From Bradyrhizobium sp. CCGB01 (GTDB lineage: Bacteria > Pseudomonadota > Alphaproteobacteria > Rhizobiales > Xanthobacteraceae), in NCBI RefSeq assembly GCF_024199795.1, contig NZ_JANADK010000001.1:7006001-7070000 (forward strand): 64,000 bases of DNA, given 5' to 3'. A model generated the notes under the pieces. That model was not told where the DNA came from. It was given only the letters and a program-made list of their open reading frames with translations, and did not search any database. Positions within the stretch are counted from its first letter, which is position 1, and each line of letters starts with the position of its first letter. A program made the position numbers and the translations under genes. Shown piece by piece: positions 26,265 through 34,116 of the stretch.

Positions 26265-26520
26265 CCCCCTGTTACATCGTCGCAGCATCCCGCAACGTCA
26301 CCGCCTCAGCCAGCACCTCAGCCGACGCCGCCGACCTAACGGCAGCGGTGTCAGCTTCTGGCCCATAGCCGAAGGTCTCGGCAGCCGTCGGCGCGTCCGT
26401 TGTTGGGGGTAGAGCGGAAGTCGCGAAGATCGGCCATGACCGTACCGCAGTGAGCTTCTCTCCGCTGCAGCTGGACGGCGATGACGACCCGCCCCGCTGC
26501 GGCGGGGTGCCCATGCGCTT

Positions 26521-26545
26521 GCGGCGGCCTCGGGCCGCCGCTTTT
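26521..26545. terminator. Rho-independent terminator-like hairpin
   Basis: Stem GCGGCGGCC / GGCCGCCGC with a TCG loop followed by TTTT. It lies after the small gene ending at 26264 and before the EcfG promoter at 26615, insulating the stress gene. A second GC-rich hairpin precedes it. Confidence 0.55.
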
Positions 26546-26614
26546 CAGAGGCGGCCCCGATCCTGATCCGAGCGGTCAGAGACGGCCGGCGGAATCTCCA
26601 ACTGTCCCTCGGCG

Positions 26615-26639
26615 GGAACTCCGTCCCTCACTCGACGTT
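26615..26639 (+). promoter_or_regulatory. EcfG-type general stress promoter
   Basis: GGAAC at 26615-26619, exactly 16 bases, CGTT at 26636-26639: a perfect match to the alphaproteobacterial EcfG consensus. It drives the iron-permease-like gene. It lies so close to the first ATG (26647) that the later ATG (26695) is the more likely start. Confidence 0.75.
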
Positions 26640-26694
26640 TGCGGGAATGCCCCCTGCCCACGCCAAAGGTTGGCTGACGGAACTCGGTGTCGCG

Positions 26695-26973
26695 ATGTCG
26701 CGTCCGGCCGCGTTCGTGGTCTATCTGATCTATTGTGTTTGCTGGCTCACCCTTGGAAACGGCCTGGAGTGGCATTCGATGGCAACGCTTGCCACGTGGG
26801 GAATGACGCTCCTCATTCAGCGAGCCGAGCACCGCGATACCCAAGCCATTCACGCAAAGCTCGACGAACTCCTGAAGGTCCACGGCGGAGCCGACAATTC
26901 GTTGATGAGCATCGACGACAAGGACGCAGAGGAAGTCGAGAAAGACCGCACGCAGGTGCAGGAAGCGAAGTAG
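26695..26973 (+). CDS. low-affinity iron permease family protein
   Basis: About 92 residues with hydrophobic segments at AAFVVYLIYCVCWLTLG and ATLATWGMTLLIQ, then RAEHRDTQAIHAKLDELLK, the family's signature ending. Proteins of this family (Iron_permease) are short membrane proteins of doubtful iron role. A paralogue is at 35128. Start taken at 26695 because the promoter leaves no leader for the ATG at 26647; the latter is possible if leaderless. Confidence 0.75.
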   Translation: MSRPAAFVVYLIYCVCWLTLGNGLEWHSMATLATWGMTLLIQRAEHRDTQAIHAKLDELLKVHGGADNSLMSIDDKDAEEVEKDRTQVQEAK

Positions 26974-27025
26974 CAAGAGCGAGCGTCGCCACCTAGACAA
27001 CCTGATGGCACTGACATCTGAATTA

Positions 27026-27051
27026 GGAACAAAGGTCGACAGCCACCGGTT
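27026..27051 (+). promoter_or_regulatory. EcfG-like promoter (GGAAC-N17-GGTT)
   Basis: GGAAC at 27026-27030, 17-base spacer, GGTT at 27048-27051, 38 bases before the catalase fusion gene. One mismatch in the -10 and a spacer one longer than the perfect sites. Confidence 0.45.
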
Positions 27052-27089
27052 CGAGAACTGAACTTTCTCGTACCCTGAGGGCAACCGGA

Positions 27090-28361
27090 ATGTACCATCA
27101 CGTCAAGAAACTCATGTTCACCGTCCGTGTCGACGAGCCGGATCCGCGGTTCGGCAACATGCTTCTCGAGCAGTTCGGCGGCGCCAACGGCGAGCTCGCC
27201 GCTGCCATGCAGTATTCCATCCAAGGCATCAATTGCGAAGATCCGGACCGCAAGGACCTCCTAATGGACATCGGCACCGAGGAGCTCAGCCATCTCGAAG
27301 TCGTTGGAACGCTTGCGCGCATGCATCTCAAACCGATGAAATTCGATCGCGAGGCGGCCGAAGCAGACCCGCTGATCGCGATCGCCGGCGGCGGGGGCGT
27401 AAATCTGTTCAACTCGCAAGGAAACGCCTGGACCGCCGACTACCTCAAGATTACGGGCGAACTCGATGTCGATCTGCGCAGCAACATCGCCGCCGAAGCC
27501 CGGGCAAAGATCGTCTATGAGCGGCTCATCAACTTCACCGACGATTCCGGCACAAAGGATGCGCTGCAATTCCTGATGACCCGCGAGATCACGCACATGA
27601 AGGCCTTCTCGCTGGCGCTCGAAAGCATGGCGAAGCCGGCATTCAGCATCGGGCGCATCGCTCCGACACCTGGCCTCGTCGACCAGTTCTTCAATGATTC
27701 GACCGGAACGGGCGATCACGGCGAGATCGATACGCGCGGGCCGTGGAACGAAGGGGGCGAGTGGGTCTTCACCGAGTCCCCTGCGATCCAGGCGGGTGAG
27801 CCTGGCCCGGCGTCGGCGATCGTGACCGAGAGCTCCCCGCCCGTGGACGAAGCCGGACTCGGTGAGCTCCTGATCGACGAGCTGCGCGACATCCTTCATG
27901 CAGAGAAGCAACTAACCAAAGCGCTGCCCAAGATGGCGGAAGCCGCGCGCTTCGATCAGCTTCGCGAGCTGTTTGAGCAGCATCTCGCCGAGACCGAAGC
28001 CCAGGTGGAACGCATCAACGAGTGTTTTGAGTTGCTCGGGAAGTCCGCGCGAACCAAGCCGTGCAAGGGTATGATGGGCCTCGTCGAGGAAGGCCAGGAG
28101 ATCATGGACGAGGGCGAGGAGAAGGAGGATGCCGCCGCCGACCTGGCCTTGATCGGGGCGGCGCAGCGAGTCGAGCATTACGAGATCGCCGGCTACACCA
28201 CCGCGCGCAACCTCGCCCAGCAACTCCGCCACAGCGCCATCGTCAGCTTGTTGTCGAAATCTCTGGCCGAGGAGGAAAATGCGGACCAACTGTTGAACCA
28301 GGTGGCCCGCTCGCTGATGTCGGTCGCAAAAATGCCGGCTACGGTCGAACAGACGGAGTAG
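27090..28361 (+). CDS. manganese catalase fused to DUF892 ferritin-like domain
   Basis: A 423-residue fusion. Residues 1-230 are a dimanganese catalase with predicted ligands Glu35 (GANGELAAAMQY), Glu65 and His68 (TEELSHLE), Glu144 (KIVYERL) and His169 (REITHMKAF). Residues 231-255 form a Pro/Ser/Ala linker, and 256-418 are a DUF892/YciE four-helix domain (LLIDELRDILHAEKQLTKAL, VEHYEIAGYTTARNLAQQL, AEEENADQLL). The first part removes hydrogen peroxide; DUF892 proteins are stress-induced ferritin-like proteins of unclear activity. Predicted cytoplasmic. Confidence 0.88.
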   Translation: MYHHVKKLMFTVRVDEPDPRFGNMLLEQFGGANGELAAAMQYSIQGINCEDPDRKDLLMDIGTEELSHLEVVGTLARMHLKPMKFDREAAEADPLIAIAGGGGVNLFNSQGNAWTADYLKITGELDVDLRSNIAAEARAKIVYERLINFTDDSGTKDALQFLMTREITHMKAFSLALESMAKPAFSIGRIAPTPGLVDQFFNDSTGTGDHGEIDTRGPWNEGGEWVFTESPAIQAGEPGPASAIVTESSPPVDEAGLGELLIDELRDILHAEKQLTKALPKMAEAARFDQLRELFEQHLAETEAQVERINECFELLGKSARTKPCKGMMGLVEEGQEIMDEGEEKEDAAADLALIGAAQRVEHYEIAGYTTARNLAQQLRHSAIVSLLSKSLAEEENADQLLNQVARSLMSVAKMPATVEQTE

Positions 28362-28465
28362 ACGCTACAGCCTGGCTCGGCAGTGCCAAGCAACGGTTCT
28401 GCCGCCCAACTGTTCTCCGTCAGACCGGCGGCGTCATGTCGCCGCGTCCAACGACGGAGAATTCA

Positions 28466-29188
28466 GTGGCGCGCGTCATGATTGGCACATCCGGCTGGCA
28501 TTACGATTCCTGGCGAGGGCCATTCTTTCCGGAAAGTTTGCCGCTGAAGGAACAACTTCGCTACTATGCGAGCCAATTCGACACGGCCGAGCTGAACGGC
28601 GTCTTCTATCGCACCCCGACGCGCGAAGCGGTGAAAGCCTGGTGCGAGCAGACCGGACCAGAGTTCGTCTTTGCCTGGAAGGCCTCGAAGTTCATTACCC
28701 ATTGGAAGCGCTTATCAGATCGTTCCGAAAACAGCCTTGAACTCCTGGAGGATCGCATTTCCTGCCTGAGAGGCAAGGAGGGCCCGATCCTGTTCCAACT
28801 TCCCCCGCAGTTCGAGGCAAATCCCGACCGGCTTGCCTCGTTCCTCAAGCTGCTGTCGAAGAAACGTCGGTACAGCTTCGAATTTCGCCATCCGAGCTGG
28901 TATCAATCCCGCATCCTCCGGATGCTCGCCGATCAAAACATCTCGCTATGTTTGTCGGACCATCACGATGCGCCTGCGCCCTGGAAACGTACGGCGGACT
29001 TCGTTTATGTGCGTGGTCACGGCCCGAGTGGACGCTATCACGGTCACTACACGCGACCGGCGCTGACGCAATGGGCAAAGCGTATCAAGTCATGGAAGCG
29101 ACAAGGTTGCGACGTCTACGTCTATTTCGACAATGATCAAAAGAGCGCCGCCCCGGCCGACGCCCAGAAGCTAAAAGCTCTGCTCTAG
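28466..29188 (+). CDS. DUF72 domain protein
   Basis: A 240-residue TIM-barrel-like protein of the DUF72 (YecE) family: VMIGTSGWHYDSWRGPFFPE, AELNGVFYRTPTREAVKAW, FAWKASKFITHWKRL and the family ending with DVYVYFDND. Function unproven; members often sit by stress or DNA-repair genes. A GTG after ACGGAGA (28466) is the preferred start; an ATG 30 bases upstream also fits. Confidence 0.85.
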   Translation: MARVMIGTSGWHYDSWRGPFFPESLPLKEQLRYYASQFDTAELNGVFYRTPTREAVKAWCEQTGPEFVFAWKASKFITHWKRLSDRSENSLELLEDRISCLRGKEGPILFQLPPQFEANPDRLASFLKLLSKKRRYSFEFRHPSWYQSRILRMLADQNISLCLSDHHDAPAPWKRTADFVYVRGHGPSGRYHGHYTRPALTQWAKRIKSWKRQGCDVYVYFDNDQKSAAPADAQKLKALL

Positions 29189-29218
29189 CGCGCAAGGATT
29201 CAGCACATTCGAGCCATG

Positions 29219-30001
29219 CTACTGCTTGGCTGTGCCCGGCTCGGCCATCTTGCGGTGTTGCTTGGCCAGTATCTCGTTGGGCATGACATTCGCTATGCTC
29301 GACTGCACTTTGTTCTTGAAGCCCGTCACGATGTCAGACTCGCCATTCATCATCGCCGCGAAGCCGGCCTTCGCAACGTCAGCGGCACCATCCTTTTCTT
29401 CCGTTCCGACCTTGGTATCCATCATGTCGGCGCGGCGGAAGAACTCGGTCTCGGTGGCGCCAGGCATCAGGCAAGTGACGGTAATGCCGCTGTCACGGAG
29501 CTCCTCGCGCAGCGCGAAGGAAAACGAATCCAGGAATGCCTTGCTGCCATTGTAGACGGCTTGGAAGCTGCCCGGCGTGAATCCGGCGATCGAACCCGTA
29601 ATCAGAATGCGTCCCGACTTGCGCCGAAGCATCTCGTTGGCGGCCCGATGGATCAGGTACAGCGTGCCGGTGATGTTGGTATCTACGACGTTCCGGATCC
29701 GACGAAATTCCTGATCGAGGAACGCCTTTCCTAGTCCGACGCCGGCATTGGCGAGCAACGCGTCGATCGGCCTGTCGCCGACCGCAACACAAAGTTTGTC
29801 GACACCCTCGGTGGTCGCGAGATCGGTCTCCACAGCCTGCACGCTGACCCCGAGCTTCCGGAGCTCGGCCCCCGCCGTCTCAATCGCCGGCTCGTTCGCG
29901 GCGATGAGGAGATCAAAGCCATCCTTGGCGCAGCATTTTGCAAGTTCCAGGCCTATTCCTGTGGAGGCACCAGTGACGACGGCGAATTGCTTGGCGGGCA
30001 T
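29219..30001 (-). CDS. short-chain dehydrogenase/reductase
   Basis: A 260-residue classical SDR: NAD(P)-binding TGASTGIG near the N terminus, LLANAGVG, catalytic Ser in ILITGSIAGF and the Tyr-x-x-x-Lys in AVYNGSKAF. The C-terminal tail is a stress-family type (NGESDIVTGFKNKVQSSIAN). The start MPAKQFAVVTGAS at 30001 has GGGAGGG upstream on that strand. Substrate unknown. Confidence 0.88.
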   Translation of the reverse strand: MPAKQFAVVTGASTGIGLELAKCCAKDGFDLLIAANEPAIETAGAELRKLGVSVQAVETDLATTEGVDKLCVAVGDRPIDALLANAGVGLGKAFLDQEFRRIRNVVDTNITGTLYLIHRAANEMLRRKSGRILITGSIAGFTPGSFQAVYNGSKAFLDSFSFALREELRDSGITVTCLMPGATETEFFRRADMMDTKVGTEEKDGAADVAKAGFAAMMNGESDIVTGFKNKVQSSIANVMPNEILAKQHRKMAEPGTAKQ

Positions 30002-30169
30002 GGGAGGGTCCTCGATATTGCTCTGACGAAGCTCAATCGTTCCGCCGGTCACCCGTTCCTAACCGACCTGAAGCGACCGATCGGCCAGCTACTGTAGTTC
30101 TGTATCGACCATAGCAACCTTCGTTCGGCGCTCGGCTTTGATGTGTTTGTTCAAGTGGAGGGACGAGGA

Positions 30170-30259
30170 TGAAGGCGCTGACCAGGCACGGCAAAAGCGA
30201 CATCCGCTGCGAGACGGCTCCTGATCCGAAGATCAGGACGGCTGCATCAAGGTGGTGAT
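30170..30259 (+). pseudogene. zinc alcohol dehydrogenase, N-terminal relic
   Basis: After a GGGACGAGG ribosome site, ATG opens MKALTRHGKSDIRCETAPDP, nearly the start of the intact dehydrogenase at 46846 (MKALVWHGKEDIRCDTVTDP). Only about 28 codons remain, with a frame break after PKI. The rest of the gene has been deleted and the DUF305 gene begins 15 bases later. Confidence 0.75.
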
Positions 30260-30274
30260 GAAGCCCTTTGACGC

Positions 30275-31378
30275 ATGACACCTGCGAAATCGCGCTGGCT
30301 GGCGGCAACCCAGCTCGGAATCGTCAGCAGCAGTTTTTCAACCTTACTGAGCCAGGTGACGGCAGGCCAGATCGGCCGCGACCCGCTGGTCGACTGGATG
30401 ACGGTCGCCGCGATCCCGGCGCGCGACGCGGTGCTGTCGTCCGAGCCGGGCGCTGCCGCGGTTGCGATCGGCATCGCCTTTCACCAATGGGCCGACGTCT
30501 CCTGGGCGCTGGTGTTCTTCGGCCTGTTCGGCCGCTGGACCGGGCGCCTCCACCCGGCAACTCTCGCCGGCCTCGCCCTGCCCTGGGCCGCCCTGACGTC
30601 AGCGACCGAGTGGTTCGTGCTGGTCCCCCTGTTTCCGTTCCGGCAGCCGATATTCACCCTGCAGCAGCCCTATTGGATCGGATTTCTGGTCCATCTCTCC
30701 TCCGCCCTGATCTATCCGCTGTTCGCGTGGCTCCGCTGGCCGATCGGCCAGGCGCCGGCGACCAGTGAGGTCCGGTTCGCGCAACGCTGGACGATCGGGG
30801 CGTTGTGCGCCCTCGCCTTGTCGACAACGCTCGGACTGGCCGAGGGAATGTCGGATCCGTTGCCGCTCGTGAGCGGCGATCCAGCCGACGACCAGCGCTA
30901 TATCCGACACATGAGCACGCACCACGAGCAGGGCATCGAGTTGGCACGGCTTGCTGCCGCCCGTGCACAAGCACCGCACTTGCGCGCTCTCGCGGCGTTG
31001 ATGGTCGCGTCGCAGGTGGGCGAGAACCGCATCTTCGCGCGCTGGTGGGACGGCTGGTCCACCGAGCCGATGCCGGTCTGCTCCAGCGAGGAGCGCGCGG
31101 CGATGCCGGGTTATCTTACCGCCGCGCAGATGGAACAGCTGCACGAGGCCACGGACGCCGAGTTCGACGCGATGTTCGTCCGCCTGATGAGCCTGCATCA
31201 TGCCGGCGCGGTGCGGATGGCCGATGCCGAATTGCATTCATCGGGCGATCCGCAGCTGCGTCTGATGGCTCATGCGATCCGCCATGAACAGCAGGGCGAG
31301 ATCGCACTGATGCACGGTGTCGGCGGCATCGAGGCGGTACGCCAGGCAACGCGGAACATGCTGGCGAACAAACTTTGA
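30275..31378 (+). CDS. membrane protein with C-terminal DUF305 domain
   Basis: A 367-residue protein. Residues 1-190 carry about five hydrophobic segments (GIAFHQWADVSWALVFFGLF and WIGFLVHLSSALIYPLFAWL among them); residues 195-360 form a DUF305 ferritin-like helical bundle with its His/Glu motifs YIRHMSTHHEQGIELARL, FDAMFVRLMSLHHAGAVRMA and RHEQQGEIALMHG. DUF305 proteins are usually single-domain periplasmic metal-linked proteins, so the fused membrane module is notable. Confidence 0.8.
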   Translation: MTPAKSRWLAATQLGIVSSSFSTLLSQVTAGQIGRDPLVDWMTVAAIPARDAVLSSEPGAAAVAIGIAFHQWADVSWALVFFGLFGRWTGRLHPATLAGLALPWAALTSATEWFVLVPLFPFRQPIFTLQQPYWIGFLVHLSSALIYPLFAWLRWPIGQAPATSEVRFAQRWTIGALCALALSTTLGLAEGMSDPLPLVSGDPADDQRYIRHMSTHHEQGIELARLAAARAQAPHLRALAALMVASQVGENRIFARWWDGWSTEPMPVCSSEERAAMPGYLTAAQMEQLHEATDAEFDAMFVRLMSLHHAGAVRMADAELHSSGDPQLRLMAHAIRHEQQGEIALMHGVGGIEAVRQATRNMLANKL

Positions 31379-31413
31379 CGGAACGGTCAGCGGGTTGTCT
31401 CGAGCCGCGCGGG

Positions 31414-31581
31414 CTACTCCGTGAACGTCTCGGCGGATTCTTCCGAATTTATGGCACTATGGTTCGAGAGCTCGCGCTCGGCATCGTGCCAGAACTCGTC
31501 GTCCCGCCCTTCCGGCCTACCCGCCAATTCCCAAAGCTGATGCGCGCGGGTCTTGATCTGGTCGTCCGTCGGCTTTTGCAT
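31414..31581 (-). CDS. DUF2934 protein
   Basis: A 55-residue protein with the family core IKTRAHQLWELAGRPEGRDD and EFWHDAEREL. GGGAGG precedes the ATG at 31581. The larger open frame it belongs to overlaps the end of ligC and is not coding upstream. DUF2934 proteins are small, acidic and uncharacterised, frequent in rhizobial stress regions. Confidence 0.85.
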   Translation of the reverse strand: MQKPTDDQIKTRAHQLWELAGRPEGRDDEFWHDAERELSNHSAINSEESAETFTE

Positions 31582-31625
31582 GTGATTCCTCCCTATATCC
31601 TTCGCTCCAACGTAGCTTCCCTGCC

Positions 31626-32684
31626 TCACGATCCTGCCGCGCACGCACGCTGACGTGACTCGGACTTCGCGACCCTGGCCCGGCCTCGCTTGACCGATGT
31701 TTGCCGAAGCTGGTCCATCCGGCATTGCGAGGCTTTCTTGTCCGGGCGCCAGCGCAGGAGCCTCGTGCCATGGCGAAACCGGTCGCCGGACACATGGTCG
31801 TAGCAAACCTCGACGACGTTGACGGGGCACACCGGCTGCCACGCCGCGGATCGCTTCGTAGACCACCGGCTCGGCCCGCCCGGCGCCTTGCCAGTAAAGC
31901 TGCATTGGCTTGCAATCTTCTCGAATTTTTCGGTCAGGCCTGGCCGGTCTGAGGTCTTGATCGCCGAGGTGAAGCCGACGTGATGCAGAAGGCCGGAATC
32001 GTCATATAGACCAAGCAGCAGCGAGCCGATCACCTTGCGGCCACCCTGCTTCTTCTCGCCATAGCGGAAGCCGCCCACCACGCAATCGGCAGAGCGCAGC
32101 AGCTTGATCTTCTGCATCCCGTCTCGCGTGCCACAGCAATAGGGAAGGTCGAGCCGCTTTGCGACGACGCCGTCGTGACCGTCTTCCACATGCTGCAGCC
32201 ATCGCGTCGCCTCGGCGCGGTCGCGGCTTGCCGGCGACAGCGTGAACACGTCCTTGCCGCCAAAATAGCGCCGCGCGAATTTCTCGAGCGCTGGGCGGCG
32301 CTTCGAAAGCGGAAGCCCCGCAAAGTCGGCGCTGGCCGACCGCAGCAGGTCGAAAGCGATGAAGCAGGCCGGCGTCTCGACGGCAAGGCGCTTGACCCGG
32401 CTGGCGGCGGGATGGATGCGCTGGAGGAGTGCGCCGAAAGAGTAGCCCTCCTCCAGGTGGATGATCAACTCGCCGTCAAGGATGAAGGATTCGGCGGACA
32501 TGGCCGACGCAGCGGCAGCGACCTCTGGGAAATAGCGCACGAGGTCGCGACCGCCCTTCGACTGCATACGAATTCGTCCGCCATCGCGGCTCAGCAGGCA
32601 GCGAAATCCGTCCCATTTCGGCTCGTACTGCCACTCCGCCCCGCGGGGGATCTCAGTGACGGACAGCGCTTCCATCGGCTCCAT
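31626..32684 (-). CDS. ligC: ATP-dependent DNA ligase, LigC type
   Basis: A 352-residue ligase with the adenylation domain and OB-fold. Motif I EPKWDGFR holds the adenylated Lys (residue 23), motif III-like ACFIAFDLL, motif IV GVVAKR and motif V MQKIKLL are in place. It seals nicks in double-stranded DNA; LigC enzymes act in base-excision or backup end-joining repair. The start MEPMEAL (32684) fits the family; an ATG at 32732 is possible. Its promoter overlaps that of the divergent DUF892 gene. Confidence 0.88.
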   Translation of the reverse strand: MEPMEALSVTEIPRGAEWQYEPKWDGFRCLLSRDGGRIRMQSKGGRDLVRYFPEVAAAASAMSAESFILDGELIIHLEEGYSFGALLQRIHPAASRVKRLAVETPACFIAFDLLRSASADFAGLPLSKRRPALEKFARRYFGGKDVFTLSPASRDRAEATRWLQHVEDGHDGVVAKRLDLPYCCGTRDGMQKIKLLRSADCVVGGFRYGEKKQGGRKVIGSLLLGLYDDSGLLHHVGFTSAIKTSDRPGLTEKFEKIASQCSFTGKAPGGPSRWSTKRSAAWQPVCPVNVVEVCYDHVSGDRFRHGTRLLRWRPDKKASQCRMDQLRQTSVKRGRARVAKSESRQRACAAGS

Positions 32685-32743
32685 GAGCAGCACCCCACTT
32701 CGATCGTCGAGAGGGCCTCCGTCTTGACGCATCGTAGCAGATG

Positions 32744-32770
32744 GGAACCCCGCGAGACGCCACGCGTTCC
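32744..32770. promoter_or_regulatory. bidirectional EcfG-type promoter
   Basis: Plus strand: GGAAC 32744-32748, 16-base spacer, CGTT 32765-32768 (perfect). Minus strand over the same bases: GGAAC (complement of 32766-32770), 16-base spacer, GGTT (complement of 32746-32749). One 27-bp block can thus fire the DUF892 gene rightward and ligC leftward. Confidence 0.7.
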
Positions 32771-32800
32771 TCACCATCATTGCGAGAGGAGAAATCGATT

Positions 32801-33316
32801 ATGGGCTTCTTCACGAAGGACATCAAAACGATGGAGGACCTGCTGATCCACGGTCTGCAGGACATCTACTATGCCGAGCAGCAGATCTTGAAAGCGCTGC
32901 CGACGATGATCGACAAAGCGACCAACCGCGACCTCGTCACCGGCCTCAAGAACCATCTGGAGGAGACTAACAAGCAGGTCGAGCGGCTGGAGAAGGCGTT
33001 CGCGAAGGTCGGGAAGGAGCCCAGCGGCACCAAGTGCCCGGCCATCGACGGCATCATCAAGGAAGCTGACGAGACCGCGGGTGAGATCGAGGACAAGGCA
33101 GTGCTGGACGCCGCCATCGTCGCGAACGCTCAGGCCGTCGAGCACTACGAGATGTGCCGCTACGGCACGCTGATCGCCTGGGCGGAAGAACTTGGCCACG
33201 ACGAGATCGTCCGCTTCCTGACCACCAACCTCAACGAGGAAAAGGCGGCGAACACCAAGCTCAACACGGTGGCGCTGCGCAAGGGCGTCAACGCCAAGGC
33301 GTCGACGGCGGCCTAG
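32801..33316 (+). CDS. DUF892 (YciE-like) ferritin-like protein
   Basis: A 171-residue four-helix protein: LLIHGLQDIYYAEQQILKAL, KNHLEETNKQVERLEKAF, VEHYEMCRYGTLIAWAEEL and LTTNLNEEKAANTKL, with paired Glu and His suggestive of a di-metal site. YciE-type proteins are induced by osmotic and general stress. GCGAGAGGAG precedes the ATG at 32801. Promoter: perfect EcfG site. A C-terminal copy fragment lies at 49801. Confidence 0.9.
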   Translation: MGFFTKDIKTMEDLLIHGLQDIYYAEQQILKALPTMIDKATNRDLVTGLKNHLEETNKQVERLEKAFAKVGKEPSGTKCPAIDGIIKEADETAGEIEDKAVLDAAIVANAQAVEHYEMCRYGTLIAWAEELGHDEIVRFLTTNLNEEKAANTKLNTVALRKGVNAKASTAA

Positions 33317-33339
33317 GCCAGCTTCTTCCGTCTTGATCT

Positions 33340-33370
33340 CAGCGGCTCCGCGACATCGCGGGGCCGCTGC
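33340..33370. terminator. hairpin after DUF892 gene
   Basis: CAGCGGC and GCCGCTG pair, with inner CGCG/CGCG, forming a strong GC stem-loop without a T-run. The same hairpin is preserved after the DUF892 fragment at 50043-50072. Confidence 0.5.
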
Positions 33371-33635
33371 TCGTTGAGCCGAGAGCGTGACGCGAATTGG
33401 CGCAGCACGAACCAGGCGGCGACCGCGACGCCTGGAGCATCCGTTCAGCCCTAACCGCAGCGGCTCCTCAGGTCGCTTCATGCCCGGATATCGCGAGACC
33501 GCCGCGAATGCCCGTTAATGCGGATCAATCGTGAAGCGTCGCAGCAAGAAGGCGATTAACTTATGACATTTTCGGAACTGCGCAAACATTTAGCAGTTTG
33601 CAATTCGCAAATCAAAACGTTCAGGACGGCTGCAG

Positions 33636-33998
33636 GTGCGCATACTCATTGTCGAAGACGACACCCTCATCCGCGAATTCGTCGTCGATGTCCTCAGGGA
33701 CGAGGGCTACGACGTCATCCATGCGGCCGACGGCGAGCAGGCGCTGGCCTGGTGCGGACGCAAAGCCGCCGACGTTCTGGTGACCGACGTGAAGCTGCCT
33801 GGAAAGATCGACGGCTGGCAGGTCGCCGAACGTTGCCGTCAGGATCATCCTAATCTTCCGGTGATCTACGCCACCGGCTTTTCGCCGGTCACGCCGCGTC
33901 CGGTCCCCGGCAGCCTCATCCTGCAGAAGCCGTATCACCCTGACCAGATCGTCGAGGCGATCAGGGAGGTGACGTCCGGCCGGTCACCGTCTGCCTAG
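33636..33998 (+). CDS. single-domain response regulator
   Basis: A 120-residue receiver starting with GTG: VRILIVEDDTLIREFVVDVL, phospho-acceptor Asp in DVLVTDVKLPG, VIYATGFSP and the Lys in LILQKPYHPDQIVEAI. It lacks an output domain. A frameshifted paralogue is at 49620. The 3' end abuts a truncated DUF3147 gene on the other strand, so the preceding family members may once have had that neighbour intact. Confidence 0.88.
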   Translation: MRILIVEDDTLIREFVVDVLRDEGYDVIHAADGEQALAWCGRKAADVLVTDVKLPGKIDGWQVAERCRQDHPNLPVIYATGFSPVTPRPVPGSLILQKPYHPDQIVEAIREVTSGRSPSA

Positions 33999-34116
33999 CT
34001 CGTGCGTTGCTGCGGTTGATGAAGCGGGCATTACCTAGACTGGTCCCGACGGTCAGCATGGCAAAGGCCGAGACTACCGCGCCGCTGGCCAGAAAGCGGA
34101 TGACATACTCGCTCAT
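33961..34116 (-). pseudogene. DUF3147 membrane protein, N-terminal stump
   Basis: MSEYVIRFLASGAVVSAFAM matches the first 20 residues of the intact DUF3147 protein at 50515 (MTEYVIRFLIGGAVVSAFSM). After that, the frame is unrelated and runs through the end of the response-regulator gene to a stop at 33961. Its ATG overlaps the cupin stop (ATGA), so it was once coupled to the cupin gene. Confidence 0.75.

Noticed and set aside
29216..29734. Plus-strand frame opposite the SDR gene
   Set aside because: SDR motifs on the minus strand are clear; this is a shadow.
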